64,000 bases of DNA from Pontivivens insulae (GCF_900302495.1 NZ_OMKW01000002.1:372001-436000), one strand, 5' to 3'. Positions 52,875-62,435 are shown, counted from the first letter of the stretch. The notes: a model not told the origin generated them from the letters alone. Numbers and translations: made by a program.

Positions 52875-54689
52875 TTAGACGATGATGAAATCGTCAAAGG
52901 TAAGATCGTCCACATCCGTGTCTTCGAGACGGATTGAACCGGTTGAGGTTGCCAGCACTGCGTCATAGCCATTCTGCCAAAAGCCGCTCAGTGCATTTGC
53001 AGCTGAACCGACATCGGATGCGCGCAGGATCAGTTGATCGCCGTCCCACCCGCCTCCGTCGAAATCGGTGATGGTGTTCGTGCCGCTGATCCCGCTGGAA
53101 AAGTCGAACTGATCGTCGCCCGCTGCCCCTGAAAGGATGTCGTTGCCGGACCCCGCGATCAGGCGATCATTGCCGGACCCGGCGTAGAGCCGGTCGTTGC
53201 CAGACCCGCCGTTCAGCACGTCGGCTCCATCCCCGCCCACCAGCACGTCATTGCCAGCGCGGCCATTGAGAAGGTCATTCCCGTCGCGACCAAAGATGGT
53301 GTTGGCGCTGTTCGTTCCATTGATGGTGTTGTTGGCGTCATTGCCTTCGATCTTTGCCGAATATCCTTTGTCACCAACGAACCAGTTTGTGCTGTCGAGC
53401 TTGTTGGATTGCACGTTGAAGCTGCGATCGCCCCAATGGCCGGTGAAGGTGACACGCTCGACCCCGTCCAGCTCTTTCAGGCCGTAATAGGCATCTTCCA
53501 ACCACACCTTTCCGTCCGCTGTTCGATAGGCCTCATAGTCGCTGGTGCGCCCGTCAACAAAGACTTCATCGAAGCCACTTCCGCCAAAGACGCGGTCAAA
53601 TCCGGTCGAAAGGTCAAAGTCATCATTGCCGCCGAACCCGTCCAGCGCGTCGTTGCCGCCCCCATCCCGCAACTTGTCGCCGGCAATCGTGCCCAGAATG
53701 AAGGCGTCCTCCCCGTAGTGATCGGATGTGATCCGCGCGGGATCGCTGACCCAGGTAACCGTCCGCAGAACAGGGGAGAGCGCGCCGAGCACGATCGTGC
53801 TGTCTATCTGCATGTCCTGATAGAAGTTACTGTCGCCAATCGTGTCGTAAGGCGTCTCAAAGACGCCCCGCACATGTGCGGCCCAGCCGTTCGTGATGTT
53901 TAACAGGCTGAAGGGGCCAAGGGGGAACAGCGGGTTTGCATAGACGTCGTCGAATAGGACGATGTTGTCGGCCGAATGTTCGAACTGCTTGTCATCGTTG
54001 ATCAGAGCTTCAAACAATCCTTCCGTAAGCGAAGCATCCACATCCCCCACAGACCGATAGACGACATCGTTCTCCATCCCCAGATTGAGGATCATCGGAT
54101 CATCGTGCACCGTGGGGGAGGCGAAGGCGAAATAGTTCGCGTCCGCGTAAAACCCGTCCGAGATCTCGTCCGCGCGAAAAGCCATTGCGTTCGTGACTGC
54201 CCCACCAAGGCTATAGCCGGTCACTGTCACATCTTCTCCCGTCAGGCCGTTTGAGGATGCAAAGCTGGCAGTCGCGTCCAGCAGCATCGTGAAATCGTCG
54301 AGGATGCGCTGATCCTCCAGATCGAGATAGGCGGCCACATCGCCGAAGTCGGAGGTTCCGGCAAAGGCGATCCCAATCTCGACCAGAACGCCGTTCTCGT
54401 AGTGCCCGGTGATCTTGACCTGCGAGGATGAAAACTCTGGGCTGGAGTAGATGCCAAGGCTGTCATAGAGCGCCGGATCGACTCCCAACTCATGGGGCAG
54501 GATCTCGCGCCAACCTTGCGGCAGTTCGAAATTGGTGTCGAAATCCGCGCCGCTGACCGCGGCCACCAAAGGGTTATCGACAAGAAGGCTGATCCCGCCG
54601 AATGCATTGACCTGAGAGACGCGGGCGAGCTGATAAGCTTCGCTCACATCATCGCGCGCATCTCTTCCCCTGTAATCAAAAATTGCCAT
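52875..54689 (-). CDS. RTX lipase/esterase with calcium-binding repeats
   Basis: A 604-residue secreted protein. The N-terminal part is an alpha/beta hydrolase with the elbow VTGYSLGGAVTN (Ser160), as in class 3-type lipases. The C-terminal part has RTX nonapeptides (GNDRLYAGSGNDRLIAGSGND) and ends in strands typical of type I secretion signals; no classical signal peptide is seen. ATG 54689 with GGGAGG is chosen. The transporter genes are not in this window. Confidence 0.9.
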   Translation of the reverse strand: MAIFDYRGRDARDDVSEAYQLARVSQVNAFGGISLLVDNPLVAAVSGADFDTNFELPQGWREILPHELGVDPALYDSLGIYSSPEFSSSQVKITGHYENGVLVEIGIAFAGTSDFGDVAAYLDLEDQRILDDFTMLLDATASFASSNGLTGEDVTVTGYSLGGAVTNAMAFRADEISDGFYADANYFAFASPTVHDDPMILNLGMENDVVYRSVGDVDASLTEGLFEALINDDKQFEHSADNIVLFDDVYANPLFPLGPFSLLNITNGWAAHVRGVFETPYDTIGDSNFYQDMQIDSTIVLGALSPVLRTVTWVSDPARITSDHYGEDAFILGTIAGDKLRDGGGNDALDGFGGNDDFDLSTGFDRVFGGSGFDEVFVDGRTSDYEAYRTADGKVWLEDAYYGLKELDGVERVTFTGHWGDRSFNVQSNKLDSTNWFVGDKGYSAKIEGNDANNTINGTNSANTIFGRDGNDLLNGRAGNDVLVGGDGADVLNGGSGNDRLYAGSGNDRLIAGSGNDILSGAAGDDQFDFSSGISGTNTITDFDGGGWDGDQLILRASDVGSAANALSGFWQNGYDAVLATSTGSIRLEDTDVDDLTFDDFIIV

Positions 54690-54885
54690 TGACGCCTCCC
54701 AAACGTATTTTTGTGTCGCTATGACAATTGGGTGGTTTGCTTCTGGCAACAGTTCTTCGCCTGGGACGCTACGTCACTGACCTTACGTAACCCATTGAAA
54801 AATAATCATGCAGCGCAGCAATCCGCGCTGCATTGCGAAGTCTCTTCGCGCCCGCCGAACAGATTATTGTTTCCCGTTTTCGCTC
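54690..54885 (-). promoter_or_regulatory. Upstream region of the RTX lipase gene
   Basis: About 200 nt between the RTX lipase start and the ilvC terminator hold the lipase promoter. The sequence is AT-richer than the surrounding genes. No clear operator or -35/-10 pair was identified. Confidence 0.35.
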
Positions 54886-54923
54886 GAAACGAAAAACGCC
54901 GCACCTTGTTCAGGTGCGGCGTT
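54886..54923 (-). terminator. Terminator of ilvC
   Basis: AACGCCGCACCT (54895-54906) pairs perfectly with AGGTGCGGCGTT (54912-54923); on the minus strand it is followed by TTTCGTTTC. It lies 43 nt after the ilvC stop. Confidence 0.85.
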
Positions 54924-54966
54924 CTCGGGGTTGAGGCGGCGGGGCAGTCGTCCCGCCGGATTCGGA

Positions 54967-56091
<1,125 letters not shown>

Positions 56092-56123
56092 TCATGCACA
56101 AAACCCCGTTGGACTGAAAATTC

Positions 56124-56579
56124 ATGCTTGATGATACGGATCGTCGAATACTCCGCCAAATGCAGGCCGATCCTGATGCCTCGGTCGCGACCATAGCGGA
56201 ACGGGCAGGGCTGAGCCACGCGCCATGTTGGCGGCGGATCGGGCGAATGGAGCGTGACGGCGTCATTATTGCCAAGCGGGCCATCATTGATCGGCGCAAA
56301 CTCGGCTTTGAAGTTGAGGTCTTCTTGCGCATCACGCTAGATAAGACAGCGCGCAATGCATTCGATGCCTTTGTGGTTGAGGCGCGCAAGGTGGATGGTG
56401 TGCAGGCCATCCAAACGTTGCTGGGCCGTGTCGATATAAGGATGGACGTCATCGCCCGCGATCTGGCGCATTATCAGCATATCTATCAGACGCAGATCAT
56501 GGCGCTGCCTCACCTGTTGGATGTTGAGGCGCTGATGTTGGTTTCGGAACTCAAGAATTCACAAGCCGTGCCGATATGA
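56124..56579 (+). CDS. Lrp/AsnC-family regulator 1
   Basis: A 151-residue regulator. The helix-turn-helix is LDDTDRRILRQMQADPDASVATIAERAGLSHAPCWRRI, and the RAM/ACT-like ligand domain follows (VEVFLRITLDKTARNAFDAF, VQAIQTLLGRVDIRM). It is divergent from ilvC, so it may regulate it in response to an amino acid. It overlaps the second regulator by 4 nt. Confidence 0.9.
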   Translation: MLDDTDRRILRQMQADPDASVATIAERAGLSHAPCWRRIGRMERDGVIIAKRAIIDRRKLGFEVEVFLRITLDKTARNAFDAFVVEARKVDGVQAIQTLLGRVDIRMDVIARDLAHYQHIYQTQIMALPHLLDVEALMLVSELKNSQAVPI

Positions 56580-57016
56580 CAGATCTCGATAAGATCGACA
56601 GGGCGATCCTGCGGGTGCTCGAAGCGGATGGTGCGCTGAATGCGGCGAAGGTCGGAGAGATCGTCGGGCTGTCGCAACCAGCGGCTTACCGGCGGATCAA
56701 ACGGCTCGAGGCTGAGGGCGTCATAAAAGGGCGCGCCCTGATTGTCGATCCAACGCGGCTTGGCTACGGCGTTACGGTTTTTCTGGGTGTAAAGCTCGCG
56801 CCGCGCGGGCGCGCGGGGGTGGAAGATTTTGAGCGGGCCGTCATTGCCATTCCCGAGGTCCAGCTCGTCCAGCATGTGCTGGGTGTCTATGACTATCGGC
56901 TCAAGGTGATTGCCAAGGACCTGGAGGATTTCGAGCGGATCCTCAGACGGCGGATCATGACCCTTCCCGCTGTCGGCGATATCGAGAGCAATGTACTGCT
57001 TTCCGAAGAATTGTAA
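56576..57016 (+). CDS. Lrp/AsnC-family regulator 2
   Basis: A 146-residue regulator of the same family: LDKIDRAILRVLEADGALNAAKVGEIVGLSQPAAYRRIKRLE, then the effector domain VTVFLGVKLAPRGRAGVEDF and VQLVQHVLGVYDYRLKV. The overlap with regulator 1 suggests both proteins are made together, perhaps as mixed oligomers. The exported two-cysteine module gene follows 68 nt later. Confidence 0.9.
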   Translation: MTDLDKIDRAILRVLEADGALNAAKVGEIVGLSQPAAYRRIKRLEAEGVIKGRALIVDPTRLGYGVTVFLGVKLAPRGRAGVEDFERAVIAIPEVQLVQHVLGVYDYRLKVIAKDLEDFERILRRRIMTLPAVGDIESNVLLSEEL

Positions 57017-57084
57017 TTTTTTTCGGAACGATCTGACAGCCCCGTTGTTGGTCTTCCGTAATTGCAATGAAGGAAAATTTAGCA

Positions 57085-57771
57085 ATGAAAAAAGTATCTT
57101 TTGTAACCGCCGCCGCTCTTGCAACTGCTATGGCAACTTCTGCTGCTGCAGACATTACTCCGAAAACTGGAATGATTTCTTTGCCAGCTGAAGCACCTGC
57201 CGTGCAGACGGGCGACATTCTGATGATCGAGCTCAACGGTTCCATGTATCGTCTCGCTGGCCTCGAAGAAGCGGGCCTATCCGGCGATGATCTGAACGAC
57301 GCTGTGATCGACCTCGAAGCGTTCTACGCACAGGGCACCGCGTCCTGCATGGAGATCGCTGACGGTGTCGCGAACTGCACGATCGGCGACACCAATGTGT
57401 CCGAGTATATCGCATCGCGTGACTATGCTCTGCTGACCGAGCAGGTGTCCGACTTTGGCCGTGACCCGATCATCGTGACGACGACCGAGCCGCTGGAAGG
57501 CCAGCTGTCGCTGCCGAAAGAAGCACCGATCGCATTCAGTGACGAACTGCTGCGTGTCGAGCTGAACGGCATTGTCTACGACCTCGCAGGTCTCGAAGAT
57601 TCCGGCCTGACGGGCAACGATCTTGACGATGCGGCGCGTGACCTCGAAGCGTTCTACGCACAGGGCGAAGGTAGCTGTGATCTCGTTGCTGATGGCACTG
57701 TCACCTGCACCGTGGAAGGTGTTGATGTTGCAGACTACATCGTGTCCCGCACCTTCGCGACCGCCAGCTAA
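57085..57771 (+). CDS. Exported protein with two copies of an unknown two-cysteine module
   Basis: A 228-residue protein with signal peptide MKKVSFVTAAALATAMATSAAA. Two repeats cover residues 31-115 and 141-225, exactly 110 residues apart. Each carries ELNG, LAGLE, GDDL/GNDL, DLEAFYAQG and two cysteines 10 apart (C88/C98 and C198/C208). I do not recognise the family. ATG 57085 follows AAGGA; ATG 57067 lacks a ribosome site. The cysteines probably form a disulfide in the periplasm. A related lipoprotein follows. Confidence 0.75.
   Translation: MKKVSFVTAAALATAMATSAAADITPKTGMISLPAEAPAVQTGDILMIELNGSMYRLAGLEEAGLSGDDLNDAVIDLEAFYAQGTASCMEIADGVANCTIGDTNVSEYIASRDYALLTEQVSDFGRDPIIVTTTEPLEGQLSLPKEAPIAFSDELLRVELNGIVYDLAGLEDSGLTGNDLDDAARDLEAFYAQGEGSCDLVADGTVTCTVEGVDVADYIVSRTFATAS
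57310..57666 (+). repeat. 27-nt exact direct repeat within the duplicated module gene
   Basis: The 27 nt at 57310-57336 recur exactly at 57640-57666, 330 nt apart, encoding DLEAFYAQG in each module. Most of the rest of the modules differs at the DNA level, so this block has been kept or homogenised. Confidence 0.8.
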
Positions 57772-57803
57772 TAGCTGCGCTTATATCGCGATGAAGTGAA
57801 GGA

Positions 57804-57835
57804 AGGCGCAGGGGTTTGGCCCCTGCGCCTCTTTT
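57804..57835 (+). terminator. Terminator of the duplicated module gene
   Basis: AGGCGCAGGGG (57804-57814) pairs perfectly with CCCCTGCGCCT (57820-57830), followed by CTTTTC. It lies 32 nt after the stop. Confidence 0.8.
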
Positions 57836-57896
57836 CGTTCGGGTCCATTGCGCGGATACTGATCTGACAAACCGCTTTTCAGGACTGGATTTCGAG

Positions 57897-58301
57897 ATGC
57901 GCCTATTCCCCGCAATTGCATGTGTAGCAGCGCTGGCTGCTTGCGATGGCTCTGGCAATGTTGATCTGCCGCTGCGCAGTGCAGCCTTGCAAGATGCAAC
58001 GGTGTCCCCAGTCGGCGCCACGTTCCGCGGGCAAGCACGGCTGACGCAACAAGCTCCGGCGATCACGTCGCTTGATCTGCTCTTCGTTGAAATCAACGGG
58101 TCCGTGCTGCGCCTTGATGGGATCGAGAACGCGGCCCTCTCTTTTGAAGAGGCGAGGGACGCTGCGGTAGAGGTGGAGGCCTTTCTGGCCCAAGGCCCGG
58201 CTACCTGCGTAACAGGTCAGGACGGCAATGCGTCCTGTGTCGTGGGTGGTTTTGATATGGCGCGGTTCCTGACAGCGCGCGTGTTCGCGCTGCCAGGTTG
58301 A
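57897..58301 (+). CDS. Lipoprotein with one copy of the same two-cysteine module
   Basis: A 134-residue protein beginning MRLFPAIACVAALAAC, with the lipobox LAAC putting the lipid on Cys16. Residues about 58-132 match the module of the preceding protein: LLFVEINGSVLRLDGIEN, then AAVEVEAFLAQGPATC and C at 114, so cysteines 104 and 114 keep the 10-residue spacing. The sequence is diverged. It lies after a terminator, so it may have its own promoter. The function is unknown. Confidence 0.65.
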   Translation: MRLFPAIACVAALAACDGSGNVDLPLRSAALQDATVSPVGATFRGQARLTQQAPAITSLDLLFVEINGSVLRLDGIENAALSFEEARDAAVEVEAFLAQGPATCVTGQDGNASCVVGGFDMARFLTARVFALPG

Positions 58302-58310
58302 GCCAGTCGC

Positions 58311-58553
58311 TTAGCGTTTCTTGATCGCGCGCCACACCCAGATCAGCAGGCAGGCGCCGATCACACCGGCGATCAGCCGACCAAAGAAGGTGGCGGCAAA
58401 TCCCAAGCCCACAAGGCCGAGGATGAAGTTCAACGCCAGCGCGCCGACAATGCCCAGAACGATATTTGTCAGAAGGCCATGATTGGCCTTCATGATTTTC
58501 TCGGCAATCCATCCGGCGATCCCGCCAACTATGATCGCGACAATCCAACCCAT
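58311..58553 (-). CDS. GlsB/YeaQ/YmgE-family stress-response membrane protein
   Basis: An 80-residue protein with three membrane helices: MGWIVAIIVGGIAGWIAEKI, LLTNIVLGIVGALALNFILG and FFGRLIAGVIGACLLIWVW. The pattern of glycine-rich helices and the RAIKKR end matches the transglycosylase-associated family (YeaQ/YmgE). Its function is not settled. It is between ilvN and the lipoprotein gene, on the minus strand. Confidence 0.9.
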   Translation of the reverse strand: MGWIVAIIVGGIAGWIAEKIMKANHGLLTNIVLGIVGALALNFILGLVGLGFAATFFGRLIAGVIGACLLIWVWRAIKKR

Positions 58554-58643
58554 TTCAATCTCCTCTTTCCCAGGAAGGCTTGGTTGGAGCAGATGACACG
58601 CCCTGTCGCTCGGTCAAGAGATTTGCCGTCGATCAGGTAAGGT

Positions 58644-59207
58644 TCAGTGACTGCCGCGGGCCATAGCAGCAACGCCAGTGCGCGCAACCTCGACAAGCCC
58701 AAGGGGCACCATCAGTTCAACGAACGCGTCAATCTTATCCGGTGCGCCGGTCAGCTCGAACACGAAGCTCTCGGTCGTGGTGTCCATGACGCGCGCCCGG
58801 AAGATTTCGGCGGTGCGCATGGCCTCGACCCGCTCTGTTCCAGTGCCGCGCACCTTGACGAGTGCCAGCTCACGTTCGACAGACGGACCCTCTACGGTGA
58901 GGTCGTGGACCTCATGAACCACGACCATACGGTCAAGCTGTGCCTTGATCTGATTGATCACCTGCGGCGTACCGGTTGTGACGACAGTGATGCGAGAACG
59001 GTGGCCGGTATGGTCGACCTCCGCCACGGTCAAGCTGTCGATGTTGTATCCGCGCCCGGAGAACAGGCCGATGACGCGGGCGAGTACGCCGTCCACATTG
59101 TCGACGAGCACGGCGAGCGTGTGCCGCTCATTCACGTCCGAGAACGGAGTCTTTAGGTCGTAGGCGCTTTTGCGAGAGGCGCCTTTCTTTAGGTCTAGCG
59201 GGGACAT
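58644..59207 (-). CDS. ilvN: Acetolactate synthase small subunit
   Basis: A 187-residue regulatory subunit. The ACT domain is at about residues 28-100 (HTLAVLVDNVDGVLARVIGLFSGRGYNIDSLTVAEVDHTG), and the C-terminal part has LALVKVRGTGTERVEAMRTAEIFRARVMD. It mediates valine feedback on the large subunit. It follows ilvB on the same strand after an 88-nt gap and may be called ilvH. Confidence 0.95.
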   Translation of the reverse strand: MSPLDLKKGASRKSAYDLKTPFSDVNERHTLAVLVDNVDGVLARVIGLFSGRGYNIDSLTVAEVDHTGHRSRITVVTTGTPQVINQIKAQLDRMVVVHEVHDLTVEGPSVERELALVKVRGTGTERVEAMRTAEIFRARVMDTTTESFVFELTGAPDKIDAFVELMVPLGLVEVARTGVAAMARGSH

Positions 59208-59295
59208 TTCGGTCTCCTTGAAAGTCTTTTGGGGGCTTGCCCCCTCCCGGCCTCCCCCGACTAGGGGGGAGGGGCGAAATCATTGAGTGCGTCGT

Positions 59296-61050
59296 TTAGA
59301 CCAGCACCGCGCCGCCGGCCTGGATGGCGTTGGCCGTATCGGCGTTCTCACCCAGCAGCATCTCGTTGTGCGCCTTGCCCGATGGGATCATCGGGAAGCA
59401 GTTTTCATGTTTCTCGACGAGACAATCGAAAAGGACCGGGCCGTCATGGGCGAGCATCTCTTTGATGGCCTCGTCCAGATCCTCCGGGTTGTCGCACAAG
59501 ATGCCCTTGGCGCCAAAAGCCTCTGCCAGCTTTACGAAGTCCGGCAGGCTCTCGGACCAGCTGGAGGAATAACGCTCCCCATGCAACAGTTCCTGCCACT
59601 GGCGAACCATGCCAAGACGTTCATTGTTCAGGATGAACTGTTTGACAGGCAGGCCATACTGCATCGCCGTGCCCATTTCCTGCATGTTCATCAGCCAGGA
59701 TGCTTCACCGGCCACATTGATCACGAGCGCTTCGGGGTGGGCGATTTGCACGCCAACCGACGCCGGGAAGCCATAGCCCATCGTGCCCAGACCACCAGAG
59801 GTCATCCAGCGGTTCGGCTCTTCAAAGCCGAGATACTGCGCCGCCCACATCTGATGCTGACCCACTTCTGTAGTGATGTAGCGATCCATGCCCTTGGTCA
59901 GCGCTTCCAGCCGCTCAAGCGCGTATTGCGGCTTGATGATGTTGCCTTCCTGCTTGAACTTCAGGCAGTCAATCGCGCGCCAGTCATCAATTTTGCCCCA
60001 CCATTTCTTGACGGCATCCGCGTTGGTACGGCGGCCATCGGCCTTCCACATGCGCAGGAGGTCTTCCAGAATATGGCCCACATCGCCGACAATCGGGTGA
60101 TCGACTCGGATGTTCTTGTTGATCGACGAGGGGTCGATGTCGATATGCACCTTCACGGATTTGGGGGAGAACGCATCCGTCCGCCCGGTGATCCGATCAT
60201 CAAAGCGCGCGCCGATGCACAGCATGAAGTCACAATCATGCATCGCCATGTTGGCCTCATAAGTGCCGTGCATCCCCAGCATGCCCAGCCAGTTCTTGCC
60301 CGACGCCGGATAGCAGCCCAGACCCATCAGGGTGGAGGTGATGGGAAAGCCTGTCGCACTCACCAATTCGCGCAGCAGCTGAGTCGCTCCGGAACCGGAG
60401 TTGATCACGCCGCCGCCGGAATAGATGATCGGGCGCTTTGCCTTTGCCATCGCTTCCACAACCGCAGCAATCTCCTGCATGTCGCCTTTCACCTGAGGCT
60501 GGTAGTGCGAGGTTTTCGCCTTTTTTGGCGGCATATAGCTGCCCTCGGCAAACTGCACGTCTTTCGGAATGTCGATCAGAACCGGGCCCGGGCGGCCATT
60601 GGTGGCGACGTGGAACGCCTGATGCAATGTCTCTGCCAGTGCATCTGTCTCTTTCACCAGCCAGTTATGCTTGGTGCAGGGACGGGTGATGCCAACGGTA
60701 TCTGCCTCCTGAAACGCGTCATTGCCAATCATGAAGGTCGGAACCTGACCGGTCAGCACGACCAGGGGGATGGAGTCCATCAACGCATCCGTCAGGCCGG
60801 TGACCGCATTGGTCGCACCGGGGCCCGAGGTGACGAGCACGACGCCCGGCTTGCCTGTCGAGCGGGCATAGCCCTCTGCGGCGTGGGTGGCGGCCTGTTC
60901 GTGACGCACCAGAATGTGCTTGATCGAGTTCTGCTTAAAGATCTCGTCATAGATCGGTAGGACTGCGCCGCCGGGATAGCCGAATACGGTGTCCACACCC
61001 TGATCAATCAGGGATTTGACGACGATTTCTGCACCGGACATGCGGGTCAT
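59296..61050 (-). CDS. ilvB: Acetolactate synthase large subunit
   Basis: A 584-residue thiamine-diphosphate enzyme, the first of the common branched-chain pathway. It has VDTVFGYPGGAVLPIYDEIF, the catalytic Glu in LVRHEQAATHAAEGYARSTG, and the cofactor-binding GLGTMGYGFPASVGVQIAHP and NNERLGMVRQWQELLH. ATG 61050 with GGAG 9 nt upstream is chosen. An attenuator leader precedes it. It may be called ilvI. Confidence 0.96.
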   Translation of the reverse strand: MTRMSGAEIVVKSLIDQGVDTVFGYPGGAVLPIYDEIFKQNSIKHILVRHEQAATHAAEGYARSTGKPGVVLVTSGPGATNAVTGLTDALMDSIPLVVLTGQVPTFMIGNDAFQEADTVGITRPCTKHNWLVKETDALAETLHQAFHVATNGRPGPVLIDIPKDVQFAEGSYMPPKKAKTSHYQPQVKGDMQEIAAVVEAMAKAKRPIIYSGGGVINSGSGATQLLRELVSATGFPITSTLMGLGCYPASGKNWLGMLGMHGTYEANMAMHDCDFMLCIGARFDDRITGRTDAFSPKSVKVHIDIDPSSINKNIRVDHPIVGDVGHILEDLLRMWKADGRRTNADAVKKWWGKIDDWRAIDCLKFKQEGNIIKPQYALERLEALTKGMDRYITTEVGQHQMWAAQYLGFEEPNRWMTSGGLGTMGYGFPASVGVQIAHPEALVINVAGEASWLMNMQEMGTAMQYGLPVKQFILNNERLGMVRQWQELLHGERYSSSWSESLPDFVKLAEAFGAKGILCDNPEDLDEAIKEMLAHDGPVLFDCLVEKHENCFPMIPSGKAHNEMLLGENADTANAIQAGGAVLV

Positions 61051-61106
61051 GATCTTAATCTCCAAATGGGCGGCTCTGGCCCCGTTCAACGCTCTGCATC
61101 AGGCAT

Positions 61107-61128
61107 AAAAAAACCCCCGGTTGGGGGT
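61107..61128 (-). terminator. Attenuator terminator of ilvBN
   Basis: On the minus strand ACCCCC (61128-61123) and GGGGGT (61118-61113) form the stem with an AACC loop, followed by seven T (61113-61107). It lies between the leader peptide and ilvB, so it is upstream of the structural gene. Confidence 0.8.
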
Positions 61129-61163
61129 CATGCGCGCCGTTCCTTTCCGATCCGTCGGAAAAG

Positions 61164-61199
61164 TTAGGCACGCTTGGCGATAAGGACTACGCTTTTCAT
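61164..61199 (-). CDS. ilvBN leader peptide (IlvL-like)
   Basis: An 11-codon frame MKSVVLIAKRA with Val-Val-Leu-Ile in a row, all branched-chain residues. AAGGGA lies 5 nt upstream of the ATG. A stem CTTTTCCGA/TCGGAAAGG follows it and the intrinsic terminator comes 36 nt further on. Ribosome stalling at these codons when a charged branched-chain tRNA is short would favour the antiterminator, as in E. coli ilv attenuation. Confidence 0.7.
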   Translation of the reverse strand: MKSVVLIAKRA

Positions 61200-61222
61200 G
61201 TCATTCCCTTTGCAGTGCGGGA

Positions 61223-61251
61223 GGTATCGCAAGCGCGGGCAGGGGGGTCAA
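61223..61251 (-). promoter_or_regulatory. Candidate ilvBN promoter
   Basis: On the minus strand TTGACC (61251-61246) and GATACC (61228-61223) are 17 nt apart, 23 nt upstream of the leader peptide ATG, giving a short 5' end before the leader frame. Confidence 0.5.
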
Positions 61252-61422
61252 GTCCGAAATGCGGATAAAATGACGTTTGACGACGTATTTTTGAAATCTT
61301 TGTTCAAACTGCGGCGCTCTGGCGCAGTTTTGCGCAAGGCGGATCTTCATCTCTCTCGAATTGTGGAACAAATCGATGTGACAGGTGGTTGATCGCTTAG
61401 AGAATTTTCAAGGAGAGATTTC

Positions 61423-62382
61423 ATGGCACGTGGCAGGGCAGCAGATTCACCCCCAGAAATTCCCATCAAAGGGTGGAAGGACATCGCCCTGCGCGTGAAA
61501 GGGGAACTTGCCGCCGATCACGTGGGTCTGATTGCGGCAGGCGTTGCTTTCTATGGGCTGCTCGCAATTTTTCCCGGCATCGCTGCGATCATGGCGATTG
61601 CGGGGCTCGTTACGGAACCGGGTGTTATAGTGGCGCAGCTGGAGTCCATCGCGGCGATGCTGCCGCAAGAAGCCGCCGCGATCATCATAGATCAGGCAAA
61701 ATCGGTGACGGGATCAGAAGAGGGCGGTCTTGGACTGGCAGCATTCATCGGCGTCGCGCTGGCGATCTGGTCGGCTTCGAAAGGTGTCGCGAGCCTGATG
61801 GAAGGCGTCAATGTCGCCTATGACGAAGACGAAACGCGTGGTTTCTTCAGGCTGACCTTTGTGAAGCTCGCGCTCACGCTCGGCCTTATGTTCGGCTTTG
61901 TGCTGGTGGTCTTGATCATGGTCGCCCTGCCAGCACTGCTCGCCCTGTTTCAGTTTGGCGCCTTTGCTGAGACAGCGGCGATGGTGATCCGTTGGCCGGT
62001 TTTGCTGTTCGTCGCGGTGGTTGGGCTGAGCATTCTCTATCGCTTCGCACCATCGCGGGATGATGCGAAATGGCGTTGGATTACCCCCGGTGCTGGTGTT
62101 GCTACGCTCGCGTGGGTTCTCGGCTCTGCCGCTTTCGCGGTCTATGTCCGCAATTTCGGATCTTACAACGAAACCTTCGGAACATTGGGTGGCGTTGTGA
62201 TCCTGCTTATGTGGCTCTGGTTATCTGCATATATCGTTCTGTTGGGGGCAGAACTGGATGCGGAGATGGAGGCTCAGACGCGCAAAGACACCACGGTCGG
62301 CAATCGCGAGCCAATGGGCCAGCGCGATGCGGTGAAGGCGGATCAGCTGGGTGAGGCGGTGGCTGCTCAGCCAGCTGAATAA
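61423..62382 (+). CDS. YihY/BrkB-family membrane protein
   Basis: A 319-residue inner-membrane protein with about six helices. Hallmarks are GLIAAGVAFYGLLAIFPGIAAIMAI, SASKGVASLMEGVNVAYDEDETR, and GGVVILLMWLWLSAYIVLLGAELDAEME. Once called a ribonuclease or virulence factor, the family's role is unsettled. AAGGAGAG precedes the ATG at 61423. It is divergent from ilvB and convergent with ohr. Confidence 0.9.
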   Translation: MARGRAADSPPEIPIKGWKDIALRVKGELAADHVGLIAAGVAFYGLLAIFPGIAAIMAIAGLVTEPGVIVAQLESIAAMLPQEAAAIIIDQAKSVTGSEEGGLGLAAFIGVALAIWSASKGVASLMEGVNVAYDEDETRGFFRLTFVKLALTLGLMFGFVLVVLIMVALPALLALFQFGAFAETAAMVIRWPVLLFVAVVGLSILYRFAPSRDDAKWRWITPGAGVATLAWVLGSAAFAVYVRNFGSYNETFGTLGGVVILLMWLWLSAYIVLLGAELDAEMEAQTRKDTTVGNREPMGQRDAVKADQLGEAVAAQPAE

Positions 62383-62388
62383 TTGGCT

Positions 62389-62417
62389 GGCGGGTCGGGA
62401 ATGTGGGCCGACCCGCC
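62389..62417 (+). terminator. Hairpin after YihY-family gene
   Basis: GGCGGGTCGG (62389-62398) pairs perfectly with CCGACCCGCC (62408-62417). No T-tract follows. Confidence 0.4.
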
Positions 62418-62435
62418 GCAGGAACAATCCTGCTC

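Noticed and set aside
53090-53350. Tandem DNA repeats that could suggest a CRISPR or satellite
   Set aside because: They encode RTX nonapeptides (GGxGxDxLx) in frame of the lipase gene; no uniform repeat-spacer pattern.
59287-60960. Long open frame antisense to ilvB (557 codons)
   Set aside because: The minus strand encodes acetolactate synthase with all motifs; the plus frame is His/Arg-rich and shows no domain.
61174-61392. 72-codon plus-strand frame upstream of YihY
   Set aside because: It covers the ilv promoter and leader on the opposite strand, with no ribosome site or domain.
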